Shown here: in pieces, positions 1 through 6,845 of the stretch
Position numbering within the stretch: the stretch's first letter is position 1
Layout of the letters: each line of letters starts with the position of its first letter
Source: Thermoplasmatota archaeon
GTDB taxonomy: Archaea; Thermoplasmatota; E2; DHVEG-1
Direction of reading: 5' to 3'
NCBI GenBank assembly: GCA_030619765.1
Contig: JAUXAU010000001.1
Coordinates: 24,704 to 88,703 of the forward strand
DNA length: 64,000 bases
Notes under the pieces: model-generated
The model's database searches: none
What the model was told of the DNA's origin: nothing
Seen by the model: the letters and a program-made list of their open reading frames with translations, nothing else
Program-made: the position numbers and the translations under genes

Positions 1-27
1 TCGAAAGACTTTAAATAGGAGGTAGTT

Positions 28-678
28 ATGACAACTGCCAAAATGAAGATGGGTAAAATTGTAGAGGATCTGACATTGTATCCAAGAAACAAGATAAATC
101 CGTACAATGTCAGTCAAATGAGAGAATCTTTAAGAGCCGGACAACGACTTCCGGTAATTTTGGTTGATCAGCAAAATAGATGTGTTGATGGGATTCACAG
201 ATTGCGAGCTATGAAGGCAGAATATGGTGCCAATGTAGTTGTCTCTGTTCATGTTAAAAAGTATCAAGATGATAGTGAGTTTTTTTGTGACGCAATGGAA
301 ATGAATTCCAGGCATGGATTTCAATTAACTATTTGGGATAGGGTTAAATGTTTAATACAAGCACAGGATATGGGTATTCCGCTTGATTCTGTTTCAAAGA
401 GTTTATCAATAACAACTGAAAAAGCTGAATCATTGCTTAAAAGACAGAGTGAAGAAGGTGTTCCTTTAAAGTGCGGGATGGATCATTTCAGTGGAAAGAA
501 GATGACATCAGAACAAGCCAGTTTTAATAATGGTGATGCAAGTGGAAAGATGACACTTTTTCATGTCAATCAATTGATAAAAAAGATTGAGACTGGAAGC
601 ATTGAGGATACAGAGAATGTTCATGCTGGTTTGAAAAAGTTGTATGGATTGATTCACGTATTTTTGGAGGAGGCTTAA
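28..678 (+). CDS. ParB/Srx-fold domain protein
   Basis: 216 residues. The N-terminal part has the layout of the ParB N-terminal (ParB/Srx) domain: a short strand, a partner-choice helix (NVSQMRESLRAG), then the signature VDGIHRLRAM at about residues 53-62, equivalent to the GxxR box. The middle (about 95-145) is helical and could be an HTH; the C-terminus is not recognised. ParB-fold proteins bind DNA, and some bind nucleotides or act as nucleases; which applies here cannot be read from the sequence. The ATG follows a strong AGGAGG site. The gene ends 1 base before the Tas-like gene, so the two are probably co-translated. No parA is present, so classical partition is unlikely. Confidence 0.75.
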   Translation: MTTAKMKMGKIVEDLTLYPRNKINPYNVSQMRESLRAGQRLPVILVDQQNRCVDGIHRLRAMKAEYGANVVVSVHVKKYQDDSEFFCDAMEMNSRHGFQLTIWDRVKCLIQAQDMGIPLDSVSKSLSITTEKAESLLKRQSEEGVPLKCGMDHFSGKKMTSEQASFNNGDASGKMTLFHVNQLIKKIETGSIEDTENVHAGLKKLYGLIHVFLEEA

Positions 679-679
679 T

Positions 680-1399
680 ATGACAGATGGAGAAAGAGCT
701 GCATGGAAGATGTACGTGAAATCGTTTTATGATGCTCAGAGAAAGCGAATAGACTATGCAAACAGGCTTCATAAAAAGAAAAACAATGATTCAACCAAGG
801 GTGAATATAAAGAGTTGCCGTTGGCGGATAGGCTGTTGTTTGAGGATTTGTTAAAGAATCATCAGGATATAGAGAAGGTGATACTCAAAGCTATGTGTAA
901 AAAGCTTGAAAGTGTACCTATTTGGAAAGAGTATCTAAAAGATGTTCCTGGTGTAGGACCAACAATGGCTGCTTTAATCGTTTCAGAGTTTGACATTGAG
1001 AAATGGATAACTGTGAGCAAAGGATGGAAGTTTGCTGGTTTACATGTTGAGAATGGAAAAGCACTAAAACCCATTAAGGGTGAGAAACTTTGCTGGAACA
1101 AGTTTTTAAGATCAAAACTTTTAGGAGTTTTGGGGCCAAGTTTTCTTAAGTGTAATAGTCCGTATCGAGAGTACTATGACAACATGAAACATCGATTAGA
1201 GTCTAAGAATTGGGGTGTTGCAAGTAAGAATCCCACAGATAAAAGTAGACCAAAGGCGGGACATCAACATAATGCTGCAATACGCTACATGGTTAAGATG
1301 TTTCTCAAAGATCTTTATGTTGCTTGGCGTACTTTAGAGGGATTGGATGTAAGGCCTCCGTACAATGATGAGTATGGGAATGGGCATCATAGTGAATAG
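680..1399 (+). CDS. Tas-like protein (Nop/IS110 Tnp20-like domain), candidate TIGR effector without nuclease domain
   Basis: 239 residues. Residues 1-85 are basic and helical. Residues 87-222 resemble the Transposase_20 (IS110 C-terminal) and Nop-type RNA-binding folds: a helix-hairpin-like VPGVGPTMAALIVSEF (89-104), FAGL (118-121), KG near 133, SPYREYYDN (160-168) and a C-terminal H-x4-A-x-R-x6-FLKDLY-x2-W helix (195-217). The IS110 DEDD (RuvC-like) catalytic domain is absent, and no RuvC or HNH domain is attached. It lies directly upstream of a co-directional array of 36-base units, the arrangement reported for tas genes and TIGR arrays. By that scheme it would be the nuclease-less form (TasA-like). 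ATG after GGAGG, 1 base after the ParB-like gene. Alternative: a domesticated IS110 fragment unrelated to the array. Confidence 0.72.
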   Translation: MTDGERAAWKMYVKSFYDAQRKRIDYANRLHKKKNNDSTKGEYKELPLADRLLFEDLLKNHQDIEKVILKAMCKKLESVPIWKEYLKDVPGVGPTMAALIVSEFDIEKWITVSKGWKFAGLHVENGKALKPIKGEKLCWNKFLRSKLLGVLGPSFLKCNSPYREYYDNMKHRLESKNWGVASKNPTDKSRPKAGHQHNAAIRYMVKMFLKDLYVAWRTLEGLDVRPPYNDEYGNGHHSE

Positions 1400-1401
1400 A
1401 T

Positions 1402-1419
1402 GTGACTTTTATGGTCACG
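1402..1419 (+). promoter_or_regulatory. Leader hairpin ahead of the array
   Basis: GTGAC and GTCAC pair around a short T-rich loop just after the stop codon of the Tas-like gene and before the first array unit. It could bound the array transcript or mark a processing site. There is no T-run directly after it, so it is not a clear terminator. Confidence 0.35.
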
Positions 1420-1425
1420 TGCCAT

Positions 1426-2241
1426 GAGAAAACCATAACCGACAAGCGAGCCACATTTTAGGAGAAAACCAGTAGGAGGAAGCGCGTCAATTTTCTTAAG
1501 GAAACCATGCCAGAGAAACGAGTCAGACAATCAAAGAAAACCAAATCTGATAAGCGAGTCATCTTGGACAAGAAAACCACTGAGCACAAGCGAGTCGTAT
1601 CATTTGAGAAAACCAGAGTGAAAAAGCGAGCCATTGTTTGAGAGAAAACCGTTGAGTGGAAGCGTGCCGAAAAGTCAAAGGCATCCATGTTTTATAGCGA
1701 GCCACTGTGTAGGAGAAAACCAGCATGAATAAGCTAGCCATGTCGAGCGAGAAAACCAATGGCAGTAAGCGAGTCACGAAACCAAAGGAAGCCAAAAGGT
1801 GAGAGCGAGCCACGGACAGGAAGAAAACCACCCAAGAAAAGCGAGTCAGAGGGTTAAAGGAAACCAAGAAGGGCAAGCGGGCCAACTACATTGAGAAAAC
1901 CAGATAAGAGGAGCGAGTCATCCCGGGCAAGAAAACCACTCTGCACAAGCGAGTCAAAGAGTAAAAGAAAACCAGATATCTGAAGCGAGTCACGCAGTCC
2001 AAGAAAACCAGAAGAAGTAAGCGAGTCATAAGCAGCGAGAAAACCATGAAAGGAAAGCGAATCAAATTAACAAAGAAAATCAAGTCGCATAAGAGAGCTA
2101 CACTGTAGAAGGAAACCAGAATGGGAAAGCGAGCTAGTTGGCAAAAGAAAACCATATCAGCAGAGCGAGTCATTAAAGTAAAGAAAACCATGAATGAAAA
2201 GCGAGCCGAGAGACGGAAGAAAACCACAGGATTTAAGCGAA
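1426..2241 (+). repeat. TIGR-type array: 22 units of 36 bases plus a terminal half unit
   Basis: Each unit reads RAGAAAACCA-N8-AAGCGAGYCA-N8. There are 23 copies of the first 10-mer and 23 of the second (the last is cut to AAGCGA and runs into a T-run). The period is 36 throughout except for one 35-base unit near 1690, where a base is missing before AGCGAGCCA. All 45 eight-base segments between the 10-mers look different from one another. Exact spacer boundaries (8 or 9 bases) cannot be set without RNA ends. Two alternating short repeats, two short spacers and a 36-base period match what I recall of tandem interspaced guide RNA (TIGR) arrays, whose processed tigRNAs are about 36 nt with two spacers. 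CRISPR is excluded by the 8-base spacers. No long + strand ORF crosses the region. Confidence 0.8.
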
Positions 2242-2261
2242 TTTTTTAAAGGATAAATTAA

Positions 2262-3575
2262 ATGGATTTTTTATTAAGTTCTGATGTTGCTAACGAACAA
2301 ATAATTTTATCTGCAGCAACTCAATCACTCAACCATTATGGACTTTTTGCCAATTTATCTGTAGAGGATTTTTTGAAACCCGAGCACCGGACTGCAGCTC
2401 GTGCACTGTTAGACATTGGTGAACCATGTGGAGTTGAGTTGCTGCATTCTTTTTGTAAGAAGTTGGATTCATCAATACCAACAATAGAAGACTTACAGGA
2501 ACTTTACAGCAAGAAGTTGCCTCCTATCAAAGAATTTCAGAAACACATTGAGCTCTTAAAATCTGACACTCGCCGACGACAAATTGAGGATCGGTTACTT
2601 CCACAGCTTCTTGAAAACTTAGCCACAAAATCAAAACCCATCAGTGAAATTTCTGCAATCGCTGCGCAAATAAAGGAAGTGGCGGATAGCGGTGCTGGAA
2701 AAATATTTTTCTTAAACACAGAAGAATTGTTAAAGCAATACGAAAAGTCATTGTCTGCTGGAAACTTTTTTAGCTGTGGTTTTGGTAAAATAAATGATAG
2801 CTTAGTTAGGGGATTTGCTCCGGGGGAAGTGACAATTATTGCAGGTCGCCCTGCAATGGGAAAATCTACCTGGGCAGTTGAATCTGCAATCAGGTTGTCA
2901 CGCAAAAAAGTAACGACTTTGTTTTTCTCGCTGGAAATGGATCCACTAGCAATTGTTAATAGAATGATCTCTCGAATATCTGGCATTCATTTAAGCCGAT
3001 TGACAAAGGCTCGACAAGGTTTAACTCAGACAGAACACAGAAAAATTTGGGATGCAGAAACTAGATTGAGAAAGAACAAGTTTTTATTCTTGTGTGGTAA
3101 AAGCGCAAGTTTACAGTTTATCTCAGAGCAGATTAGACGATTCAAGATTAAATATGAAGTTGATTACTTAGTTGTTTTTGTTGATCTTTTTGGTAAAATA
3201 CAAGATTTAAGGAGTAGTTATCTTGCGCAAAGCACTGAAAAATGTTTGAATAGAATCCAATCTATGGCCCAAGAGTTGCAAGTTCATTTCGTGCTGACTG
3301 CACAAATAAATAGAGATGCAGAAAAGGGAAAATCGGTTTGGGACTATCGTCCTAAATTGAAAAATATTAAAAATGCTGGAGCTTTTGAAGAAGTTGGTGA
3401 TTTGATTCTTTTATTGTTCAGGGCAAAGTATTACGACAATCGCATTAGAGATGATGTGCTGGAGGTAAATATTGCGAAGCAAAGAAATGGGGAAGCTGGA
3501 ACAACACATAGATTTCTTTTTCAAGGCGAAACTTCTCGGATAATTGATACAGATATCACAGACCTGAGGGAATAA
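2262..3575 (+). CDS. Replicative DNA helicase, DnaB family
   Basis: 437 residues, close to the usual DnaB length. Residues 1-110 form a DnaB-like N-terminal helical domain, and 170-435 the RecA-like motor. Walker A is GRPAMGKST (195-203), followed by TTLFFSLEM (H1a); the Walker B region is YLVVFVDLFGKI (about 300-311); H3 is FVLTAQINRD, and GAFEEVGDLILLLFR is the arginine-finger/H4 region. It would unwind the fork as a hexamer with the adjacent primase. The ATG lies just after the array; upstream AAAGGATAAATTAA supplies a ribosome site. It abuts the primase gene with no gap. Confidence 0.95.
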   Translation: MDFLLSSDVANEQIILSAATQSLNHYGLFANLSVEDFLKPEHRTAARALLDIGEPCGVELLHSFCKKLDSSIPTIEDLQELYSKKLPPIKEFQKHIELLKSDTRRRQIEDRLLPQLLENLATKSKPISEISAIAAQIKEVADSGAGKIFFLNTEELLKQYEKSLSAGNFFSCGFGKINDSLVRGFAPGEVTIIAGRPAMGKSTWAVESAIRLSRKKVTTLFFSLEMDPLAIVNRMISRISGIHLSRLTKARQGLTQTEHRKIWDAETRLRKNKFLFLCGKSASLQFISEQIRRFKIKYEVDYLVVFVDLFGKIQDLRSSYLAQSTEKCLNRIQSMAQELQVHFVLTAQINRDAEKGKSVWDYRPKLKNIKNAGAFEEVGDLILLLFRAKYYDNRIRDDVLEVNIAKQRNGEAGTTHRFLFQGETSRIIDTDITDLRE

Positions 3576-4511
3576 ATGGAAAAAATTGTTGTTAAGGTGG
3601 TGTTGAAAAAACATCCTGAATTGATGCAAGTAAACACGCATAGACTTTTGACTGATCTGGGTGCAATTGAAATCAAGCGTGTAGATGATGAATGGAAGTT
3701 TTCGTGTATAAATCCAGATCATCCAGACATTCATCCATCAATGAGTTTCAACGAAAAAAATGGCTACTACAACTGTTTCTCTTGTGGTGCGAAGGGTAGA
3801 TGGTGGATCTCTTTAGTCATGCAGGCCACGAAATGTTCTTACAACGAAGCTGTTGATACTGTTGTAGAATATGTTGTGTTGGTAAGAGATCATGTTGAAA
3901 AACCAGAACCCAAAAGACTGATCAGGGAGAAGCATGTATGTCCAGATCTTGTGGACATACCCTACAAAGCAATTAAATATTTAGATCATCGTGGAATTCC
4001 TTTATGGTTTGCAGTACAAAAGAAGGCACGATGGAATGAAGATATGCAAAGAATTGTTATTCCTGTAGAGTCGGCTGGATGGACAGCACGAAAGATTGAA
4101 GACAATATTGAAGTAAAGTGGTTACACTCTAGAGGCTTCTCAAAAAGTAACACCTTATATAATTATCACCTGTATAGAAAAAAGAAAATGGTAGGAGTTG
4201 TTGAAGGTGTGTTTGATTGCTGGAAGGTGGAGTTGTGTGGATTTTCTTGTGTTGCAACTCTAGGAGCTCAAATAACAAATAATCAATTAAACCTTTTAAA
4301 TCAGTTTCCAGAACTTGTAGTCATACCTGATAATGATCAAGGTGGGGATCTATTCGTTGAGAAAATTTCAATGCTGTCTTCAGTAAATTTATATGTTGTT
4401 AAACTTCCAAAAAAAGATGCGGGTGATTGCGGCCTGGGTGAGCTAAGGGAGTGCTGGGAAAACAAGGTATCATTTTGGTCTCACTACTCACATTTATTTA
4501 AAAGGAGTTAA
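3576..4511 (+). CDS. DnaG-type DNA primase
   Basis: 311 residues, shorter than cellular DnaG. A CHC2-type zinc-binding domain is visible at the N-terminus (C44, H49, C67, C70; motif YYNCFSCGAKG). A TOPRIM domain follows: VVGVVEGVFD with the catalytic Glu at 210, then VIPDNDQGGD with the DxD near 252-254. The C-terminal helicase-binding domain of DnaG is missing or reduced, as is common in phage primases. The start codon directly follows the helicase stop codon, indicating translational coupling and a helicase-primase pair. Confidence 0.92.
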   Translation: MEKIVVKVVLKKHPELMQVNTHRLLTDLGAIEIKRVDDEWKFSCINPDHPDIHPSMSFNEKNGYYNCFSCGAKGRWWISLVMQATKCSYNEAVDTVVEYVVLVRDHVEKPEPKRLIREKHVCPDLVDIPYKAIKYLDHRGIPLWFAVQKKARWNEDMQRIVIPVESAGWTARKIEDNIEVKWLHSRGFSKSNTLYNYHLYRKKKMVGVVEGVFDCWKVELCGFSCVATLGAQITNNQLNLLNQFPELVVIPDNDQGGDLFVEKISMLSSVNLYVVKLPKKDAGDCGLGELRECWENKVSFWSHYSHLFKRS

Positions 4512-4528
4512 AAAAAATTAAAAAATGC

Positions 4529-4557
4529 TTTACTTTTTTGCTGAAAGATGCTATTAT
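4529..4557 (+). promoter_or_regulatory. Sigma-70-type promoter P1
   Basis: TTTACT, a 17-base spacer, then TATTAT, preceded by TGC (extended -10). The spacer TTTTTGCTGAAAGATGC is almost the same as in the promoter at 19459. It lies in the gap between the primase and the sigma-like gene, about 20 bases before the start codon. Confidence 0.75.
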
Positions 4558-4575
4558 AGATAGTAGGAGAAAGAT

Positions 4576-5316
4576 GTGGTCGACAATAAACAGTACTTGA
4601 AAATGAAGGAAAAGTTTCTACCATTAAAATTAAGGTTGATGAACGATTTTAAAAGGTCATTAACGAGAGATGAGATGGGACAAATTCTCGATATCGCAAT
4701 ATGGCAAGGTATGGAAAGCTGTCAGAATAAGAAGTATATGGTTTCATCTGTTTCATCTTATATGAAATGGGGGCTTAAGCTAGCAGTAAGAAAAGAAAAT
4801 GCTTATCAAAATCATTATGTTAATTCAGAAATTTTATCCACATGTGAATATCCTGCAAACGATAACAAAATTATCAACACTGTAATTCTTGATCAAATGA
4901 TTTTAAAAGCCACTGAGGGTTTTATTTCAAATGGTAGTTTTATTGTACTGACAGAAAAAGAACGAAATGTTATCAATTACCTGAGAAAGTTTAATCAAAA
5001 AGATATTCCAGAAGAACTTAATGTGTCGAAGGCTGTTGTATGTGAACGTAAAATCAAGGCTTTGCACAAAATGAGGTTAATGATGAAAAAGTATGAGCCA
5101 CACCCTGTGTGGTGTGAAAGACGTATGAAAAATCGTGATCCAAATAGATGTGGCACGTGCCCTTTAAAGGGCTCGTCTTTTATAAAATGTCAGGCAAGAA
5201 ATATGCCGAAGCAGAGGATGAAGCTTTTTGAACACAGCCCTGAATTTTTGGAAAAGCTGGGCTTTGTGCCAAGGAGAATAAGAGTTGCTAGAGAATTGAA
5301 AGGGGAATCAATTTAA
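4576..5316 (+). CDS. Sigma-like transcription regulator with C-terminal zinc-binding segment
   Basis: 246 residues, GTG start after AGGAGA (an ATG two bases upstream is out of frame). Residues 125-167 resemble a sigma region 4 HTH: LTEKERNVINYLRKF, then IPEELNVSKAVVCERKIKALHKM. Residues 20-75 are helical and could be a divergent region 2. The C-terminus holds four cysteines (180, 192, 195, 205) in CERRMKNRDPNRCGTCPLKG, a likely zinc site not found in ordinary sigma factors. Its own promoter P1 lies directly upstream. It probably controls middle or late transcription; this is an inference from the HTH and its position. Confidence 0.6.
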   Translation: MVDNKQYLKMKEKFLPLKLRLMNDFKRSLTRDEMGQILDIAIWQGMESCQNKKYMVSSVSSYMKWGLKLAVRKENAYQNHYVNSEILSTCEYPANDNKIINTVILDQMILKATEGFISNGSFIVLTEKERNVINYLRKFNQKDIPEELNVSKAVVCERKIKALHKMRLMMKKYEPHPVWCERRMKNRDPNRCGTCPLKGSSFIKCQARNMPKQRMKLFEHSPEFLEKLGFVPRRIRVARELKGESI

Positions 5317-5423
5317 TAAGATTAAGTTATTATCACAGAGAAAACCACTGTATGGGAGCATTTGATTCTCCTTTTATTATTTGTAAACTAAAGCCGGAGG
5401 GCTTTAAACTTAAAGGAACATAT

Positions 5424-5846
5424 ATGCGAAAAGTAAAAAGAGAGTTAAAAAAAGTTGCTGGGCCGAAAAGGAAAAAGGCTGTCAAGCCAACAAGGAAAAA
5501 GAAAGCAGGAAAAACTGTTGAGCCAAAAAAGAAGCGTGAAGTGCTGATGGTCAGTGTGCCGGTACAAAATCCAGAAACTTGGATGCTTGTTGCATTGGCT
5601 GCAATATTGTGGCCTCTGTGTGTAGTGTTCTGTAGAGTTGGATTTTTTCTTGATGAGACACATTGGCGTATCTTGGATTTGCGCTCTATGCAAAATGTCT
5701 CATTTAAGGAACATGTAAAGAAAGTTAGTAATAGGAAACTGATGAAGCTTTACAAAAGATCGCAAATGCTGGCACGGTACAACAATCCGGAAGCCAAGAA
5801 AAAGTTTAGGTTAATAAAATCAGAACTTAAAAGGAGAGGAAAGTAA
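5424..5846 (+). CDS. Basic single-pass membrane protein, unknown
   Basis: About 140 residues from the ATG at 5424, chosen because AAAGGA lies 6 bases upstream; the track's ATG at 5352 has no clear site. After a lysine-rich N-terminus (KRELKKVAGPKRKKAVKP), residues about 55-75 form a hydrophobic segment, WMLVALAAILWPLCVVFCRV, which is likely one membrane helix. The C-terminal part is basic and helical. No family recognised. Its stop codon overlaps the next start (TAATG). Confidence 0.6.
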   Translation: MRKVKRELKKVAGPKRKKAVKPTRKKKAGKTVEPKKKREVLMVSVPVQNPETWMLVALAAILWPLCVVFCRVGFFLDETHWRILDLRSMQNVSFKEHVKKVSNRKLMKLYKRSQMLARYNNPEAKKKFRLIKSELKRRGK

Positions 5847-6388
5847 TGGCAAGAGTAAGAAAAAACGAGTTAGTTGAGTACTATTGTGGAAACACAAAGT
5901 GTGGAAAGGTTGTCTCAGGGAATGACAAAATGTGTCCCTTCTGTAAATCTAACTTTGTTCCTCTTGATTCAGAGGATAATAAGGTTGAGGAGACAAAGGC
6001 AAAGATTGAACATGTTTTAGAGGAGCAAAAAGAAACTCCTAAGGCTGACAAGCAAAGAAAGCTTAAGCCTAAAGAAGAAGTGCCTGTTGATCCTGGTGAA
6101 ACGAAGGAGGAGATGCAAGAAGAAGAACTTGTGAAGGCAGAGCAGCCTGACGAAGCAGAAAAAGAAGTAGATGTGCAAGAAGAGGAACCGGCAGAAGATG
6201 AGCAAGATGATGAAGATGTAACTGAAGACATCAAGGACATTCTGTCTGACGGAGAGATAGAAATTGCATCTCTGGTGAAAATGATTTCGCAAGGTGGAGT
6301 TGCTCTTAACGAAGCAAGTATCAAGAAACAACTAGACAAATTAGGAGCAACTGTAGATGCTGAAGGCATTGTCACACTTAACGATTAA
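5846..6388 (+). CDS. Zinc-ribbon protein with acidic linker, unknown
   Basis: 180 residues. The N-terminus carries a CxxxxC...CxxC zinc ribbon (YYCGNTKCGKVV, then MCPFCKSNF). Residues 50-130 are very rich in Glu, Asp and Lys and probably disordered. The C-terminal 45 residues (IEIASLVKMISQGGVALNE onwards) look like a small folded helical domain. It may be an accessory of transcription or replication. The last 32 bases overlap the dUTPase gene. Confidence 0.6.
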   Translation: MARVRKNELVEYYCGNTKCGKVVSGNDKMCPFCKSNFVPLDSEDNKVEETKAKIEHVLEEQKETPKADKQRKLKPKEEVPVDPGETKEEMQEEELVKAEQPDEAEKEVDVQEEEPAEDEQDDEDVTEDIKDILSDGEIEIASLVKMISQGGVALNEASIKKQLDKLGATVDAEGIVTLND

Positions 6389-6845
6389 GTTTAAAAAACT
6401 TCATCCGGATGCAAAAACACCAACTCATGCTTATGAATTGGATGCAGGATGGGACTTCTACGCACTAGAAGATATTCAGCTCCCTGCTCTTGGTATAGGA
6501 CTTGTGCCTACTGGAATTGCTATTGAGATGCCTAAATCAATTATGATAGAAAAATTTGATGGTGGTGTCGTTAGCTTAATATGTGAAGCACAGATGAGGC
6601 CTCGGAGCAGTCTTCGTTTAAAAAATGTTCTGGTAACATTGGGAACGATTGATGCTGGATACCATGGAGATGTATCTGCTATTGTTGTAAACTATAATAG
6701 CTTCATCTACACAGTAGAAAAGGGAGAGAAAATTTGTCAGGTTGTTGTCGCACTAATTCCCTTTATAAAGTATAAAGAGGAAAAAGAGTTGAGTACATCT
6801 GATAGAGGAGAAAAAGGCTTTGGCTCGAGTGATCAAAAGAAGTGA
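6357..6845 (+). CDS. dut: dUTPase (trimeric type)
   Basis: 162 residues, normal for the trimeric family. All five motifs can be seen: AGWDFYA (1), RPRSSL (2), GTIDAGYHGD (3, with the catalytic Asp and the Tyr that contacts uracil), GEKICQ (4) and RGEKGFGSS (5). It hydrolyses dUTP to dUMP, which keeps uracil out of DNA and feeds thymidylate synthesis. The start ATG has AGGAG 9 bases upstream inside the previous gene. The next gene carries a uracil-DNA glycosylase domain, so the two act on the same problem. Confidence 0.93.
   Translation: MLKALSHLTIKFKKLHPDAKTPTHAYELDAGWDFYALEDIQLPALGIGLVPTGIAIEMPKSIMIEKFDGGVVSLICEAQMRPRSSLRLKNVLVTLGTIDAGYHGDVSAIVVNYNSFIYTVEKGEKICQVVVALIPFIKYKEEKELSTSDRGEKGFGSSDQKK

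Noticed and set aside
680-1399. Active IS110 insertion sequence
   Set aside because: The DEDD catalytic domain is missing, and no element ends are visible; an array follows instead.
1458-2227. Three minus-strand ORFs with repeated phenylalanine-rich pattern
   Set aside because: They are produced by the 36-base periodicity of the array (a multiple of three) and have no ribosome sites.
1426-2241. CRISPR array
   Set aside because: Spacers are only about 8 bases and two different repeats alternate; no cas genes are nearby.
5881-6375. Serine-rich minus-strand ORF of 164 residues
   Set aside because: Antisense shadow of the acidic linker in the zinc-ribbon gene; no ribosome site.
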